From NCBI GenBank assembly GCA_964487555.1, contig CAZART010000024.1:1-51194 (forward strand): a stretch of DNA of 51,194 nt. The letters run 5' to 3'. This stretch comes from CAZART01 sp964487555. Its GTDB lineage: Bacteria; Bacteroidota; Rhodothermia; Rhodothermales; VXPQ01. Each line of letters opens with the position of its first letter. Positions within the stretch are counted from its first letter, which is position 1. Positions 27,318 through 36,337 of the stretch are shown here, in pieces. Position numbers and translations under genes: made by a program. The notes below the pieces were generated by a model. The model was not told the DNA's origin. It searched no databases and saw nothing but the letters and a program-made list of their open reading frames with translations.

Positions 27318-28699
27318 GTCCCCGTCTCATAGGCTTCGCGCAGCGCATCGGTGGCATCCTGCCTGAACGCATCCGCATCCACGTGCCGATCCTGCAGAAG
27401 AGCGATTCCGATGCTGACTCCACCCTCGAGTGGACCCGTTTCCGCTTCGAGCTCGCGCTGCAGCGTGACTGCCCAGTTCTCGACCTCCGGCCCGCTCGCG
27501 TGGAAGAATACGCCGTACGTTAACTCGCCGAATCGCTCCACACGCGCCTCGCGGGCTGTTTGGCGAAGCCGTGATGCCAGACCGCGCTCCGCCAGGCGAA
27601 CGTCGCGTTCACCGCGGTCGGCGACCGCGTCGGCGCGATTAAGGTGCACAAGCGCTAGCGCCAGCGGGGCTTTCTGAGCACGAGCCTGGTCGATCTCCTC
27701 CACAATGATCTCCCGGCGCGGCCGGACGTAATCGTATGCGTCCAGCTGATCGGCACTGTCGCCTTCTTCCAAAATAGCCCCGAGCAATCGCGCGAAGTGG
27801 TTCACCAGGGTGCGGCGGCGCGGTGGTTCGAAGTGGCCCTCCAACATGGAATCGGCCAGAAGGAGATACGTCGACGCCGCGCTCGGGCGAGGAACGGCGG
27901 AGACGGCCAGATGCCTCACCGCGATCGCCTCGCGGTAGTAGCCCAGGTTGCCCGCCGGAAAATCATCGTCGGCAACGCGCCGCACGCCGACGGCCGACTT
28001 TGTGTCCCGCGTTTGGATGAGGGGCACCTTCGTCGCGAAATCGCCTCCGGTGCGGGCATAAGCGTTCAGACTTACGATCGCTTCAATGTGGTAGTGCAGC
28101 GATTCGTCCGACTGTTTCAGCAGGCAAACGGTCTGCGCATCGAGCGTAGCTCGCATCGACTGGAGATACGGCACCAACACGTCCCTGTCATTGCCCGGCG
28201 TCTCCTCATCGACCGATGCACGCACCGTCTGCAAACGCTCTTTGATCGTTAAGGTAGCTTGAGGGCCGACACGGGACCGGCTCCCATTGGACTCCGCCGC
28301 AGGCGCCGCAGCTCCTGCCGGAACACCCGACGATGGCTTGTCCCCGTGCGCTTTCGCTGCCCTCCTTGCCCGTTCATCCGCCGGTTCGGAGATCGTCGAT
28401 TCGACCTTGCCCGGATCGGCAGGCTCCGCCCGCTCGCCCGGAACCTGTCCGCTTTTCTGCCGGGGCTTTATTTCGAGGATGCCCAGCGCATCCAGATCAT
28501 TGTCCGCGCCTTCCTTCGGCTGCGCGTACGTAGACGACGCCTGCTTATGGTTCGATCGGCGGCGCTGAAGCTTTCGAAAGATCAGGATGACCGACACCAG
28601 AAGCGCCAGTCCCGACGCCGCAAAAAGCAGCGGCATGTCGATAAGTACGGCCAGGATCGCGGCGACAATTGCCACAATCATAAAGAGGACACGGATCAT
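27299..28699 (-). CDS. membrane protein with GAF-like and degenerate GGDEF-like domains
   Basis: The protein has 466 residues. Two hydrophobic stretches lie at residues about 3-18 and 22-42, then a long charged, Pro/Ala-rich linker (about 48-150). Residues about 165-330 resemble a GAF sensor domain. Residues about 340-466 have a GGDEF-like layout (LALALVHLNRAD, RFGELTYGVFF, GGVSIGIALLQ), but the GGDEF signature itself is lost (ERFGELTYG), so cyclic-di-GMP synthesis is unlikely. It is the first gene of the deoB/vertex operon and may sense a signal for it. The assignment rests on fold-like patterns only. Confidence 0.65.
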   Translation of the reverse strand: MIRVLFMIVAIVAAILAVLIDMPLLFAASGLALLVSVILIFRKLQRRRSNHKQASSTYAQPKEGADNDLDALGILEIKPRQKSGQVPGERAEPADPGKVESTISEPADERARRAAKAHGDKPSSGVPAGAAAPAAESNGSRSRVGPQATLTIKERLQTVRASVDEETPGNDRDVLVPYLQSMRATLDAQTVCLLKQSDESLHYHIEAIVSLNAYARTGGDFATKVPLIQTRDTKSAVGVRRVADDDFPAGNLGYYREAIAVRHLAVSAVPRPSAASTYLLLADSMLEGHFEPPRRRTLVNHFARLLGAILEEGDSADQLDAYDYVRPRREIIVEEIDQARAQKAPLALALVHLNRADAVADRGERDVRLAERGLASRLRQTAREARVERFGELTYGVFFHASGPEVENWAVTLQRELEAETGPLEGGVSIGIALLQDRHVDADAFRQDATDALREAYETGTCTIVE

Positions 28700-29339
28700 G
28701 CGGCTCGTGCAATGCCGAAAAGAGAGGAAAAAGCGAGACGAGTAGACTTAACGTGGGAATCTACCAGCACATATGTCTAAAGTCAATAAACGAAAGAAGC
28801 TACCGGGCGCGAATATCGTGTTATGTTCCCCGGGGACCCCGTCGTCTCCATCCATACGATACCTGCTCCGCATCCTTGATCCATTCTGATACCTTCACAC
28901 CCCGCTCGGAGACGAGCCCGGACGAATATCGGACATAGGTTGATGCAAATGCGACGCAAGCGGGTTATTCCCACATATCGCTCGCCGGTTCCCGCCGGCT
29001 GCATGAAGTTTGGCTGTCGCGCACGCCGGAGAGGCAGCGTGACCGTCAACGGCCACGCGATCCACCGGACGAGCGACCATTGCAGCGCGGCGAGAGCGAC
29101 GAGTTCCAGACCATCGCCGAGGTAGACACCGAATCGCACGTGGAGAATTGTGCCCGTGTTCACGAAAGCTCGCCCTCACTCGGTCCGTCCGTCAAGTCCT
29201 GCATCGTTGTGACACCCGCCTTCAGTTCGGGCGGCGGTGATGCCGGCGGCGACGCAGTGTTTTTCTGCGCCGGTTGCGCGCGTTCGAGCGATGTGCCAAA
29301 TTATGATGCTCCGGCCGACGTAAATCCAACCACCGACAT
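28700..29339. other. 640-bp intergenic region between divergent genes
   Basis: No convincing gene is seen. A minus-strand frame of 126 codons (28783-29163) overlaps the promoter of the deoB operon, has an unusual Arg/Trp-rich composition and no family resemblance. No tRNA arms or T-loop were recognised. The left end carries the promoter at 28758-28786; the right end must carry the promoter of the cyclase gene, for which only a TATGAT box (29302-29307) without a good -35 partner was found. Confidence 0.6.
28758..28786 (-). promoter_or_regulatory. promoter of the deoB/microcompartment operon (-35 TTGACT, -10 TAGATT)
   Basis: On the minus strand, TTGACT (28786-28781) and TAGATT (28763-28758) are separated by 17 bp, about 58 bp before the ATG at 28699. 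The surrounding DNA is AT-rich. The design matches the other TTGAC-N17 promoters of the window. No operator palindrome was found next to it. Confidence 0.55.
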
Positions 29340-30164
29340 ATGTCCGCACAACGCGCCTTCGCTCTTCTCGTTCTGGCTACCGTGGTAGGATGCGGCGACC
29401 AGACGTCACAGACGTCAACAGAGAACCAGACACCCGCCCTGGCCGTCCCGTCGGCGAATGTCGTGGATCTTTCCCATCCCTTCAACGACGAGACCGTGTA
29501 CTGGCCCACCGAAGACGGCTTCCGCCGCGAGATCACGGCAGACGGCATCACAGATAGCGGCTATTTTTATTCTTCCGGGACGTTCACGAGCGCGGAACAC
29601 GGCGGAACGCACATTGATGCCCCGGTCCATTTCGCCGAAGGTGCCCACGCGGTAGACGAGATCCCGCTGGACCGCCTGATGGGCCCGGCCGTCGTCGTCG
29701 ACGTGAGCGAGCAGGCGGAAGCGAACGCCGACTACCAGATTTCCGTCGAGGATCTTCAAGCGTGGGAGGTTGATCATCAACCGCTGCCGGACGGTTCCAT
29801 CGTGCTGTTTCGGACGGGATTCGGCGCCCACTGGCCGGACCGCGAGCGCTACATGGGCACGGATCAACGTGGTGCCGAAGCGGTATCGCAGCTACACTTT
29901 CCCGGTCTTTCTCCCGATGCTGCGGAGTGGCTCGTCGCGAATCGGAGCGTCGGTGCGGTCGGCATCGATACGCCGAGCATCGACTACGGGCAGTCTCAAC
30001 TTTTTGAGGCCCATCGGATCCTCTTTGAGGAGAATATTCCCGCTCTCGAGAATGTGGCCAACCTCGAGCAGGTCCCGACGGAGGGGAGCGTCGTTGTTGC
30101 GCTTCCAATGAAAATCGAAGGCGGCAGCGGCGGGCCCGTGCGCATCGTTGCCTTCGTGCCCTAG
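29340..30164 (+). CDS. cyclase-family (kynurenine formamidase-like) lipoprotein
   Basis: The protein has 274 residues and a lipoprotein signal ending in VVGC. The metal-binding motif HGGTHIDAPVHF (about residues 89-100) defines the cyclase/kynurenine-formamidase superfamily, backed by VVDLSHPFNDETVYWP at the start and IGIDTPSID later. Relatives hydrolyse cyclic amides or N-formylkynurenine with a divalent metal, but export as a lipoprotein is not usual for kynurenine formamidase and the substrate is unknown. It stands alone on this strand, and its stop overlaps the convergent gene by 4 bp. Confidence 0.87.
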   Translation: MSAQRAFALLVLATVVGCGDQTSQTSTENQTPALAVPSANVVDLSHPFNDETVYWPTEDGFRREITADGITDSGYFYSSGTFTSAEHGGTHIDAPVHFAEGAHAVDEIPLDRLMGPAVVVDVSEQAEANADYQISVEDLQAWEVDHQPLPDGSIVLFRTGFGAHWPDRERYMGTDQRGAEAVSQLHFPGLSPDAAEWLVANRSVGAVGIDTPSIDYGQSQLFEAHRILFEENIPALENVANLEQVPTEGSVVVALPMKIEGGSGGPVRIVAFVP

Positions 30165-31090
30165 TTCCTACGCAGCGTGTCGGATACGGCGCCTTCGGTT
30201 GCGACGGTATCAGCAGCTGTGTCCATCGTATCCACCGGTGTCGTCAGTGTGTCGGCCGGAGTAAGGCGCTCCATCCTTCCCTGCACCAGGTGAATCGTGC
30301 CGTTCTCCGTGCGAACGCGAATGCTTCCGTTGCCCCGACCGAGACGGCCCTGAAAGGCGGAGCCCGCGCCTCTCGGCTCAAGCTGTCGGTCTTCAAACTG
30401 AAGACCCGTCGTCCGGATAGCTCCGGCATTCGTCTCTGCCGCGACTTGAGCCGACGTTTCCACAGGCAAGGAGACGGTGACATCTCCGTTCGAAGTTTCC
30501 AATATGATCTCGGCATCGTCGGGTAGTCGTTCAACCCCGGCCAGAATGCCACCGTTATTGACGCGGATCTCCGCATTGCCGGCTAATCCCGCCACCTCGA
30601 CGGCACCGCTCCCATTCGTAATGTGAATCGGTCCATCTGGGCCCGACAACGATATGGCGCCGCTCCGCCATGCGATCCGGAGATTTGCCTGCTCGGGAAT
30701 GCTCCCCTTTACGTCGACGGCCGTGCGCTGCTCGTTCGGCGATCCGAGGCGGTAATGGTATTCTGTGTCTGTTCCTTCCTCTTCGATCCGCACCTGGCCT
30801 AGTAGCCGGCGGGCAGCTTCGGAGTCCTCGCCTCGGGCAATCTTCACGAATTCAAAATTGGCGTATCGGTCACGCGACGCCTCGAGATAAATGTTGCCGT
30901 GGAAGCCTTCGAGCACCAATACGCGCCCGCCCGGAGCGATGCCGCGTTCCGACGTACTGCGTTCTTCCGATTGGCCGAGAACGAGCCGGCCTTCTTCGGT
31001 CTCGCCGACTTCGTCCACCGATTTACCGCAGGCGGCGATCAATGTGATGACCGCAAGTACGACGGCCGGATGAAGTCGAGTTACAGGCAT
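30161..31090 (-). CDS. DUF4097-type beta-helix lipoprotein
   Basis: The protein has 309 residues and a lipoprotein signal ending in IAAC (Cys21). The middle has repeated short beta-strand units of the DUF4097/adhesin-like type: GAISLSGPDGPIHITNGSGAVEVAGLAGNAEIRVNNGGI, then ETSNGDVTVSLPVE and RTENGTIHLVQG. The C-terminus is a Thr/Asp-rich tail (TLTTPVDTMDTAADTVATE). Such proteins are common in envelope-stress and anti-sigma neighbourhoods, but none is seen here. The function is unknown. It converges with the cyclase gene. Confidence 0.75.
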   Translation of the reverse strand: MPVTRLHPAVVLAVITLIAACGKSVDEVGETEEGRLVLGQSEERSTSERGIAPGGRVLVLEGFHGNIYLEASRDRYANFEFVKIARGEDSEAARRLLGQVRIEEEGTDTEYHYRLGSPNEQRTAVDVKGSIPEQANLRIAWRSGAISLSGPDGPIHITNGSGAVEVAGLAGNAEIRVNNGGILAGVERLPDDAEIILETSNGDVTVSLPVETSAQVAAETNAGAIRTTGLQFEDRQLEPRGAGSAFQGRLGRGNGSIRVRTENGTIHLVQGRMERLTPADTLTTPVDTMDTAADTVATEGAVSDTLRRN

Positions 31091-31285
31091 TCGAATCCTC
31101 GAGAAAATGTAAGGGCTGATCGTTTATGTACCGACTTCGCTACCTGTCAGATCCAGGGGCATTCGCGGTCGAGGCGTGCCGTCGCCGCAGGCCGGGAATC
31201 ATGTTAAGATGCCTCTATGCATGCCGATACTCCACATATACGAAGGCCGCTTGTTGTGACGCGCGTTCCAGCCCACAATTAGACG

Positions 31286-31313
31286 TTGCGCGGCGCCGAC
31301 CTCGGAGTATGAT
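31286..31313 (+). promoter_or_regulatory. possible promoter of the chemotaxis receptor gene
   Basis: TTGCGC (31286-31291), 16-bp spacer, TATGAT (31308-31313), ending 14 bp before the ATG at 31328. The very short leader makes this tentative. Confidence 0.3.
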
Positions 31314-31327
31314 AGATTGAAGAGATC

Positions 31328-32683
31328 ATGAAGATCGCATACCGGCTGGGCATCGGATTCATTATCCTGCTATGTCTTTTCGGCGCCTACGGCCTCTTTG
31401 CACTCGATCGGATGAGTGCGCTTGCCGGCCTGACCGCCAAGCTACACAATCATCCTCATGCAATCATCAATCTCGCAGTTGGGGCCGAAAACCACATTCT
31501 GAACGCCAATCGATCCGTAGAGCGCCTTGTGTCTGTGCACGGTGCCGAAAAGATCGCGAATCTCACCGCCGAGATACAAAAACATCAGCGGGAGATCGCT
31601 CGCACGATTGAATCGATCGACAATCGATATGAAGGTGAAGCCTACGTGCTTGCAGAGCTGCGCCAGACTCATGCGCATTGGGAAAGTGTCGTCGGCCAGA
31701 TCGTCGGGCGGAAAGAAGTGGGGCGTCACCGGGATGCCGAGGCGCTGCTCGACCGAGCGCACACCGAGCGCGTTCAGGATCTCGAAAATACCGTGCGGCT
31801 TCTTGCCGATCTGGCCGAGGCCGAAGCCGCGGAAACGATGGCTTCCGCACGCAAGACGCACGAAGCATCGATCGGCGCCACCGTGTCTTTGCTCTTCCTG
31901 ATGTGTATCCTCGCCGGCGGCCTGTTCATATGGCTGGCGAAGAGCATCCGCAGAACACTTGATGCCGCGGATGCTTCGACCGCGAAGGCCGATCGCACGA
32001 CGCACGATGCGCTCGAACAGCAAGAATACCTTCGGCACAGCGTCAGGGGCATGCTCGAGGAGATGGACCGACTCACCGGCGAAGCCATCTTAGGTCGGAT
32101 CATCCACAAATCAAGACATGCCGCCGACGCGGTTTCGAGATCGGCGTCGACGATAGAGGATCTTAGTGCGTCGAATCGTGAGATCGGCCAGATTGTGAAG
32201 GTGATCGGCGACGTCGCCGACCAGACCAATCTCCTTGCACTAAATGCGGCTATCGAAGCGGCACGGACCGGCGACCATGGGCGCGGCTTCGGCTTCATCG
32301 CCGAAGAAGTGCGAAAGCTGTCGGAGCGGACGACCCGCGAGACGAAGCAGATCGAAGCCATGGTCGCGACGATCCAGTCGGAGATTGGACGTGCCGCCAA
32401 GCGTATTCATGCCGGCCGCGATCAAGTCACCGAATGTGCCGCGATGATCGAGCGGGTCGACGAAACGCACCGCCAGATCCGTCACCGGGCCGGCGAAATC
32501 GGCATGCTCATGGCGCAATGCGGCCATCCATCCAAAGCGGATGCGTACGTGAACCGGCGTCAGAACGGAAATCCGGACGGAATACCAGGCGGCGACGGCG
32601 CATTCCGCCTCAACGGTCGCCATCCGCAACCCGACGCTTCACCGAAACGCGACGTTCTGAATGAAACGTCGAACGGCGAATAA
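31328..32683 (+). CDS. methyl-accepting chemotaxis protein-like receptor, no clear HAMP, short signalling domain
   Basis: The protein has 451 residues. A transmembrane segment lies at 7-25, a periplasmic helical region like a four-helix-bundle sensor at about 28-180, and a second transmembrane segment at 182-203. The cytoplasmic part has the highly conserved signalling tip VADQTNLLALNAAIEAARTGDHGRGF (296-321, shown in part) and EEVRKLSERTTRETKQI. The arms on each side are short, and no HAMP domain is recognisable between the membrane and the bundle. The C-terminal about 50 residues are low-complexity and end inside the opposite-strand ftsX gene. It may signal to CheA or to a kinase-like partner, but no che genes are in the window. 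Confidence 0.85.
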   Translation: MKIAYRLGIGFIILLCLFGAYGLFALDRMSALAGLTAKLHNHPHAIINLAVGAENHILNANRSVERLVSVHGAEKIANLTAEIQKHQREIARTIESIDNRYEGEAYVLAELRQTHAHWESVVGQIVGRKEVGRHRDAEALLDRAHTERVQDLENTVRLLADLAEAEAAETMASARKTHEASIGATVSLLFLMCILAGGLFIWLAKSIRRTLDAADASTAKADRTTHDALEQQEYLRHSVRGMLEEMDRLTGEAILGRIIHKSRHAADAVSRSASTIEDLSASNREIGQIVKVIGDVADQTNLLALNAAIEAARTGDHGRGFGFIAEEVRKLSERTTRETKQIEAMVATIQSEIGRAAKRIHAGRDQVTECAAMIERVDETHRQIRHRAGEIGMLMAQCGHPSKADAYVNRRQNGNPDGIPGGDGAFRLNGRHPQPDASPKRDVLNETSNGE

Positions 32684-33520
32684 CGAGCCTATCCACCCGA
32701 GCGCGAGCCCGCTTAGAATCACGCCGGCCATCACCAGTATGGCCGCCGTAGAGGACGAACCTTCGATCTGCGGAAGGTATCCGGACATGAGACTGTATAA
32801 TCCCGAGAGGATCAGGGCGGCGATCAGTCCGGCCAGGAGGCCCTGGGCAATGCCTTCCACGATAAAGGGTCTTCGGATGAAACTATCCGTTGCGCCGACG
32901 AGCTTCATGGTACGTATCAGCAGACGGCGCGCATAAATCGTCAATCGGATGGTGTTCGCTACCAGAAAGAGAGACGCGAGCACGACGATGGTGCCAAGCA
33001 GCAGTCCGGAAATGGTGAGCAGGCGTAAATTCTGCTGCACTTTGACGAGAAGCGGCTGGTTGAATACGACCTCATCGACGCGATTCCACTTTTCGAATTC
33101 TTCGACGAGCGCCGAGAGGCTGTCCGGATTGGCGTATCTCGATCGCACGCGTACTTTGATCGAGGCGGGCAGAAACGGCTCATCGAGAAAGACCTCCGCC
33201 CCTTCCCCGAATTCCTGCTCGAAGATGGCCTGCGCCTGTTCCTGGGAGACGTATTCCGCTTCGTCCACACCCGGTGTGGCTTGCGCCCGCATGTAGAGGG
33301 CTTCCGCGGCGGAGGGTTCAACCGTTTCTTCCAGAAAGACTTCGAGCTCGCCGACGCGGCTGCGCAGCCACGACGACACCTTCTGCGCCTCATAGCTCAG
33401 GAGCGCGAAAAGCCCGATCAGCACGAGGGCCACAGTCATCGCACTCGTCGCCGCCACCACGGCGAACTTCGCGCGCTGGAACCCGGCTAATCCTTCTCTG
33501 ATGCTGTAGGGGAGAGACAC
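32639..33520 (-). CDS. ftsX: cell-division permease-like protein FtsX
   Basis: The protein has 293 residues. The FtsX layout is complete: a short cytoplasmic N-terminus (SIREGLAGFQRAKF), a first transmembrane helix (about 19-45), an extracytoplasmic domain with ELEVFLEE and a region of about 110 residues, then three more helices, with ARRLLIRTMKLVGATDSFIRRPFIVEG between the second and third. FtsEX controls peptidoglycan hydrolases during division. No ftsE is adjacent. It follows pheA by 12 bp on the minus strand. Its last 45 bp overlap the end of the convergent chemotaxis receptor gene. Confidence 0.9.
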   Translation of the reverse strand: MSLPYSIREGLAGFQRAKFAVVAATSAMTVALVLIGLFALLSYEAQKVSSWLRSRVGELEVFLEETVEPSAAEALYMRAQATPGVDEAEYVSQEQAQAIFEQEFGEGAEVFLDEPFLPASIKVRVRSRYANPDSLSALVEEFEKWNRVDEVVFNQPLLVKVQQNLRLLTISGLLLGTIVVLASLFLVANTIRLTIYARRLLIRTMKLVGATDSFIRRPFIVEGIAQGLLAGLIAALILSGLYSLMSGYLPQIEGSSSTAAILVMAGVILSGLALGWIGSLFAVRRFIQNVAFR

Positions 33521-33532
33521 GGCTGGACGGAG

Positions 33533-34381
33533 CTATTCGACGATCTTGCCACGAGGATACGAGCCGAGCACTTTCAAATACGATGCAATCTCGGCCAGGT
33601 GGTCGAGCGCACGGCGCACCGGCTGGTCGGAAGCGGAACCTTCTATATCCAGATAGAACAGGTAGCTGCCGGGGCTTCCCACGAGCGGGCGGCTCTCGAT
33701 CTTGAAGAGGTCGAGCTCGCGCAGGGCAAAGACCGCAAGACTCTTGAAAAGCGCTCCCGGAACGTTGTCCTTCATAGAAAAGACGAGAGAGGTCTTCCAA
33801 TTGTGCCGCGCCGTCTCGCCGTTCGGCTCGGGAAGCTGCTGCTCGGTCGAAAGCGCGAGGAAGCGGGTGTAATTCTGGTGATTGCTCTCGATGTTGTCGG
33901 CGAGGATCGCGAGGCCGTATTCCTCCGCCGCACGAGCGCTTGCGATAGCCGCCTCGTCGTCTCGGCCGGATGCCGCCACCATTTTTGCGGCGCCGGCAGT
34001 GTCGTAGGCTGGAACGATTTCGGCGTTTGAGAGCGTGCGCTTTAAGAAATCCCGACATTGTCCAAGCGCCTGCGGATGCGAGTGGACGCGGCGGAGTCGC
34101 TCCAGCTTCGCGCCGTCACGAGCCATCAGGTTGTGCCGAACGCGAAGCTGCAGCTCCCCTACGATTACGAGATCGTGGGCGCGCAGCAAGTCGTAGTTCG
34201 CGTGGACGCTTCCGAACAGCGAATTTTCGATCGGGATCACGGCGCGGTCCACCTTGCCCTCGGCGACGGCATCGAAGACGTCGTCGAAGCCCGGCCGCGG
34301 CGCCAGGTGCGCCTCCCCGAAGAACGCCCGGACGGCCTCCTCGCTGAACGCGCCAATCTCTCCTTGAAAAGCAACCGTCAT
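33533..34381 (-). CDS. pheA: prephenate dehydratase
   Basis: The protein has 282 residues. It converts prephenate to phenylpyruvate in phenylalanine synthesis. It has the periplasmic-binding-protein-like catalytic domain (VAFQGEIGAFSEEAV, PIENSLFGSVHANYDLL, the NYTRFLALS motif with the catalytic Thr) and an ACT domain (NVPGALFKSLAVFA, ESRPLVGSPGSYLFYLDIEG) for feedback control by phenylalanine. The chorismate mutase domain of the enterobacterial fusion is absent, so it is monofunctional. It lies 2 bp after argS. Confidence 0.95.
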   Translation of the reverse strand: MTVAFQGEIGAFSEEAVRAFFGEAHLAPRPGFDDVFDAVAEGKVDRAVIPIENSLFGSVHANYDLLRAHDLVIVGELQLRVRHNLMARDGAKLERLRRVHSHPQALGQCRDFLKRTLSNAEIVPAYDTAGAAKMVAASGRDDEAAIASARAAEEYGLAILADNIESNHQNYTRFLALSTEQQLPEPNGETARHNWKTSLVFSMKDNVPGALFKSLAVFALRELDLFKIESRPLVGSPGSYLFYLDIEGSASDQPVRRALDHLAEIASYLKVLGSYPRGKIVE

Positions 34382-34383
34382 GA

Positions 34384-36075
34384 CTACATTCGCTCCGGGG
34401 CAGAAATCCCGAGGACTGTCAGGCCGTTTTGCAACACGATGCGCGTAGCCTCAGCCAGGTTCATTCGCGCCGTCGCCAGCGCTTCTTCCTCGCCGATTAT
34501 ACGGCAGTGGCCGTAGAACTGCGTAAATGCCACCGCCACATCCCGCAGATAGTTGGCAATGGTATGCGGCTCTTTGATCGCGCTCGCCCGCTCGATGATC
34601 TCGGGCAGCAGCAGCAGCTCCTTCATCAGCCCGATTTCGCTCTCATGCTCGAGCAGCGACAGGTCTGCTTCCTCGGCAAACGCGAAGCCGACATCCTCTG
34701 CCTTACGGAGGATCGAGCAGATCCGTGCATGCGCGTACTGAAGATAAAAGACGGGATTCTTCTCGCTCGCTTCTTTCGCGAGGTCGAGATCGAATTCGAG
34801 ATGCGTGTTCGGCGAGCGCATCAGGAAGAAAAAGCGCGTGACGTCCTCGCCGACCTCATCCACCAGCTCATCGAGCGTCACGTACGTTGCCTTCCTCGTG
34901 CTCATTTTCACGGGCTCACCGCCCCGCACAAGAGTGACGAACTGATAGATGACGACGTCGATTTTTGACGGGTCGTAACCGAGCACGCGCACGCCGTCGA
35001 TGACGTCGGGGTACGTCGCGATATGATCCGCTCCGAAGATGTCGACAATGCGATCGAAGCCGCGTTGCAGCTTGTCGACGTGATACGCGATGTCGGGTAG
35101 GCGGTAGGTCGGCTCACCGGAGCTCTTCACGAGTACGGTATCGTTCTCCTTGCCGAATTCCGTCGTCTTGAACCATACGGCGCGGTCTTTTTCGTAGACG
35201 TACCCGGCTTTACGCAGCCGCTCGAGCGTCCGCCACACGCGCTCGTCCTTGTAGAGGCTGTATTCATTGAAGTAGGTATCCATCCGAATACCCAGCCGCG
35301 CCATCGTCTTCTCGATCTCCGTAAAAATCGCCTTTTCGGCGGCTTCTTTGAACGGCTTCACGTCGGTCGTGTCGAGCACGCCGTCATACTCCTCGTACAA
35401 CATCTTCGCGATGTCGTGGATGTAGTCGCCGAGGTAGCCGTCCTCCGGAAACGTCTCCGGTACGTCGGCCCACTCGTTCTCGGCCACCTTGATCTGCTTG
35501 TGCGGCATGTCGGGATCGACAAGCGCCTGATAACGGGCACGCACCGACTCGCCCAGAATCCGCATCTGCCGTCCGCCGTCATTGAAGTAGTATTCACGCG
35601 TGACGTCGTAGCCGGTCCACTCGAGCAGATTGGCTATCGTATCGCCCAGAACGGCGTTGCGGCCGTGTCCTACGGTGAGCGGCCCGGTTGGATTGGCGCT
35701 TACGTATTCGACGATGGCCGTGAGGCCTTTGCCGAAAATGGAGCGGCCATAGTTCGAACCGGCCTGCAACAAATCGGCGACACTTGCTGCGAGGTACTGC
35801 TCCGCGAAGCGGAAATTGAGGAATCCGGCGCCGGCGATTTCTACGGCGGTGACCCGGCCGGGATCGAGCGGCTTCTCGCGGAGCTTCTGCGCCAGCTCTT
35901 CGGCGATCTGGCGCGGCGCGCGGCGCAGGTGACGCGCGAGCTGCATGGCGGTGTTCGTCGACAGATCACCGAACTCGGGGTTGTTCGGCGTCTCAAACTC
36001 CGGCTCGAAGTCGCCCGGCACGCCCGCCATCGTGGAGAGCACGTCCTTGAGCTGCCGGGTCAGGTATTCTTTCAT
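34384..36075 (-). CDS. argS: arginine--tRNA ligase
   Basis: The protein has 563 residues, a full class Ia arginyl-tRNA synthetase. The N-terminal Add-1 domain has FGDLSTNTAMQLAR, the ATP site has SANPTGPLTVGHGRNAVLGD (HIGH-like HGRN), and the KMSK-like loop is KMSTRKATYVTLDEL. The C-terminal anticodon-binding (DALR) domain holds FYLQYAHARICSILRKA and ends in LTVLGISAPERM, as usual. First gene of the minus-strand argS-pheA-ftsX operon. Confidence 0.97.
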   Translation of the reverse strand: MKEYLTRQLKDVLSTMAGVPGDFEPEFETPNNPEFGDLSTNTAMQLARHLRRAPRQIAEELAQKLREKPLDPGRVTAVEIAGAGFLNFRFAEQYLAASVADLLQAGSNYGRSIFGKGLTAIVEYVSANPTGPLTVGHGRNAVLGDTIANLLEWTGYDVTREYYFNDGGRQMRILGESVRARYQALVDPDMPHKQIKVAENEWADVPETFPEDGYLGDYIHDIAKMLYEEYDGVLDTTDVKPFKEAAEKAIFTEIEKTMARLGIRMDTYFNEYSLYKDERVWRTLERLRKAGYVYEKDRAVWFKTTEFGKENDTVLVKSSGEPTYRLPDIAYHVDKLQRGFDRIVDIFGADHIATYPDVIDGVRVLGYDPSKIDVVIYQFVTLVRGGEPVKMSTRKATYVTLDELVDEVGEDVTRFFFLMRSPNTHLEFDLDLAKEASEKNPVFYLQYAHARICSILRKAEDVGFAFAEEADLSLLEHESEIGLMKELLLLPEIIERASAIKEPHTIANYLRDVAVAFTQFYGHCRIIGEEEALATARMNLAEATRIVLQNGLTVLGISAPERM

Positions 36076-36187
36076 CGTGGTCGATCGCTGGGGATAATGC
36101 CGCCGGGATCACCGGCCGCGCCGATGCGCGACCGAAAGCCCGCCGATGCAGGCGGCTCATGCGGGCTCTATGTAAGCGGAAGCCGAC

Positions 36188-36265
36188 GCGGGGTTTCGCG
36201 CGGGTGCGATGAGTTGCGATGAGTGAGGAGTCCGGCGCGAAGCGGGGTCTCGCGCGGTGCGATGC
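36188..36265 (+). repeat. imperfect direct repeat before argS
   Basis: A block starting GCGGGGTTTCGCGCGGGTGC (36188-36212) recurs as GCGGGGTCTCGCGCGGTGCG (36242-36265) with small differences. Between them the short unit GCGATGAGT is also doubled. Both lie in the 262-bp spacer between argS and the oxidase gene, which holds no gene that I can support. Confidence 0.55.
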
Positions 36266-36337
36266 GGCGAAATCCTCCGGCGTGCGGCGTGCACGCACCT
36301 GCAAGATTCCGACATCCGGTGCGCGCGCCGAATCGAC

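Noticed and set aside
28940..29130. tRNA-like stems in the 640-bp spacer
   Set aside because: No T-loop consensus, anticodon arm or CCA-ready acceptor stem could be assembled.
28783..29163. Minus-strand frame of 126 codons in the 640-bp spacer, with a hydrophobic first third
   Set aside because: It overlaps the promoter region of the deoB operon, has no ribosome site and ends in atypical residues. A decayed membrane-protein gene cannot be excluded, but nothing supports it.
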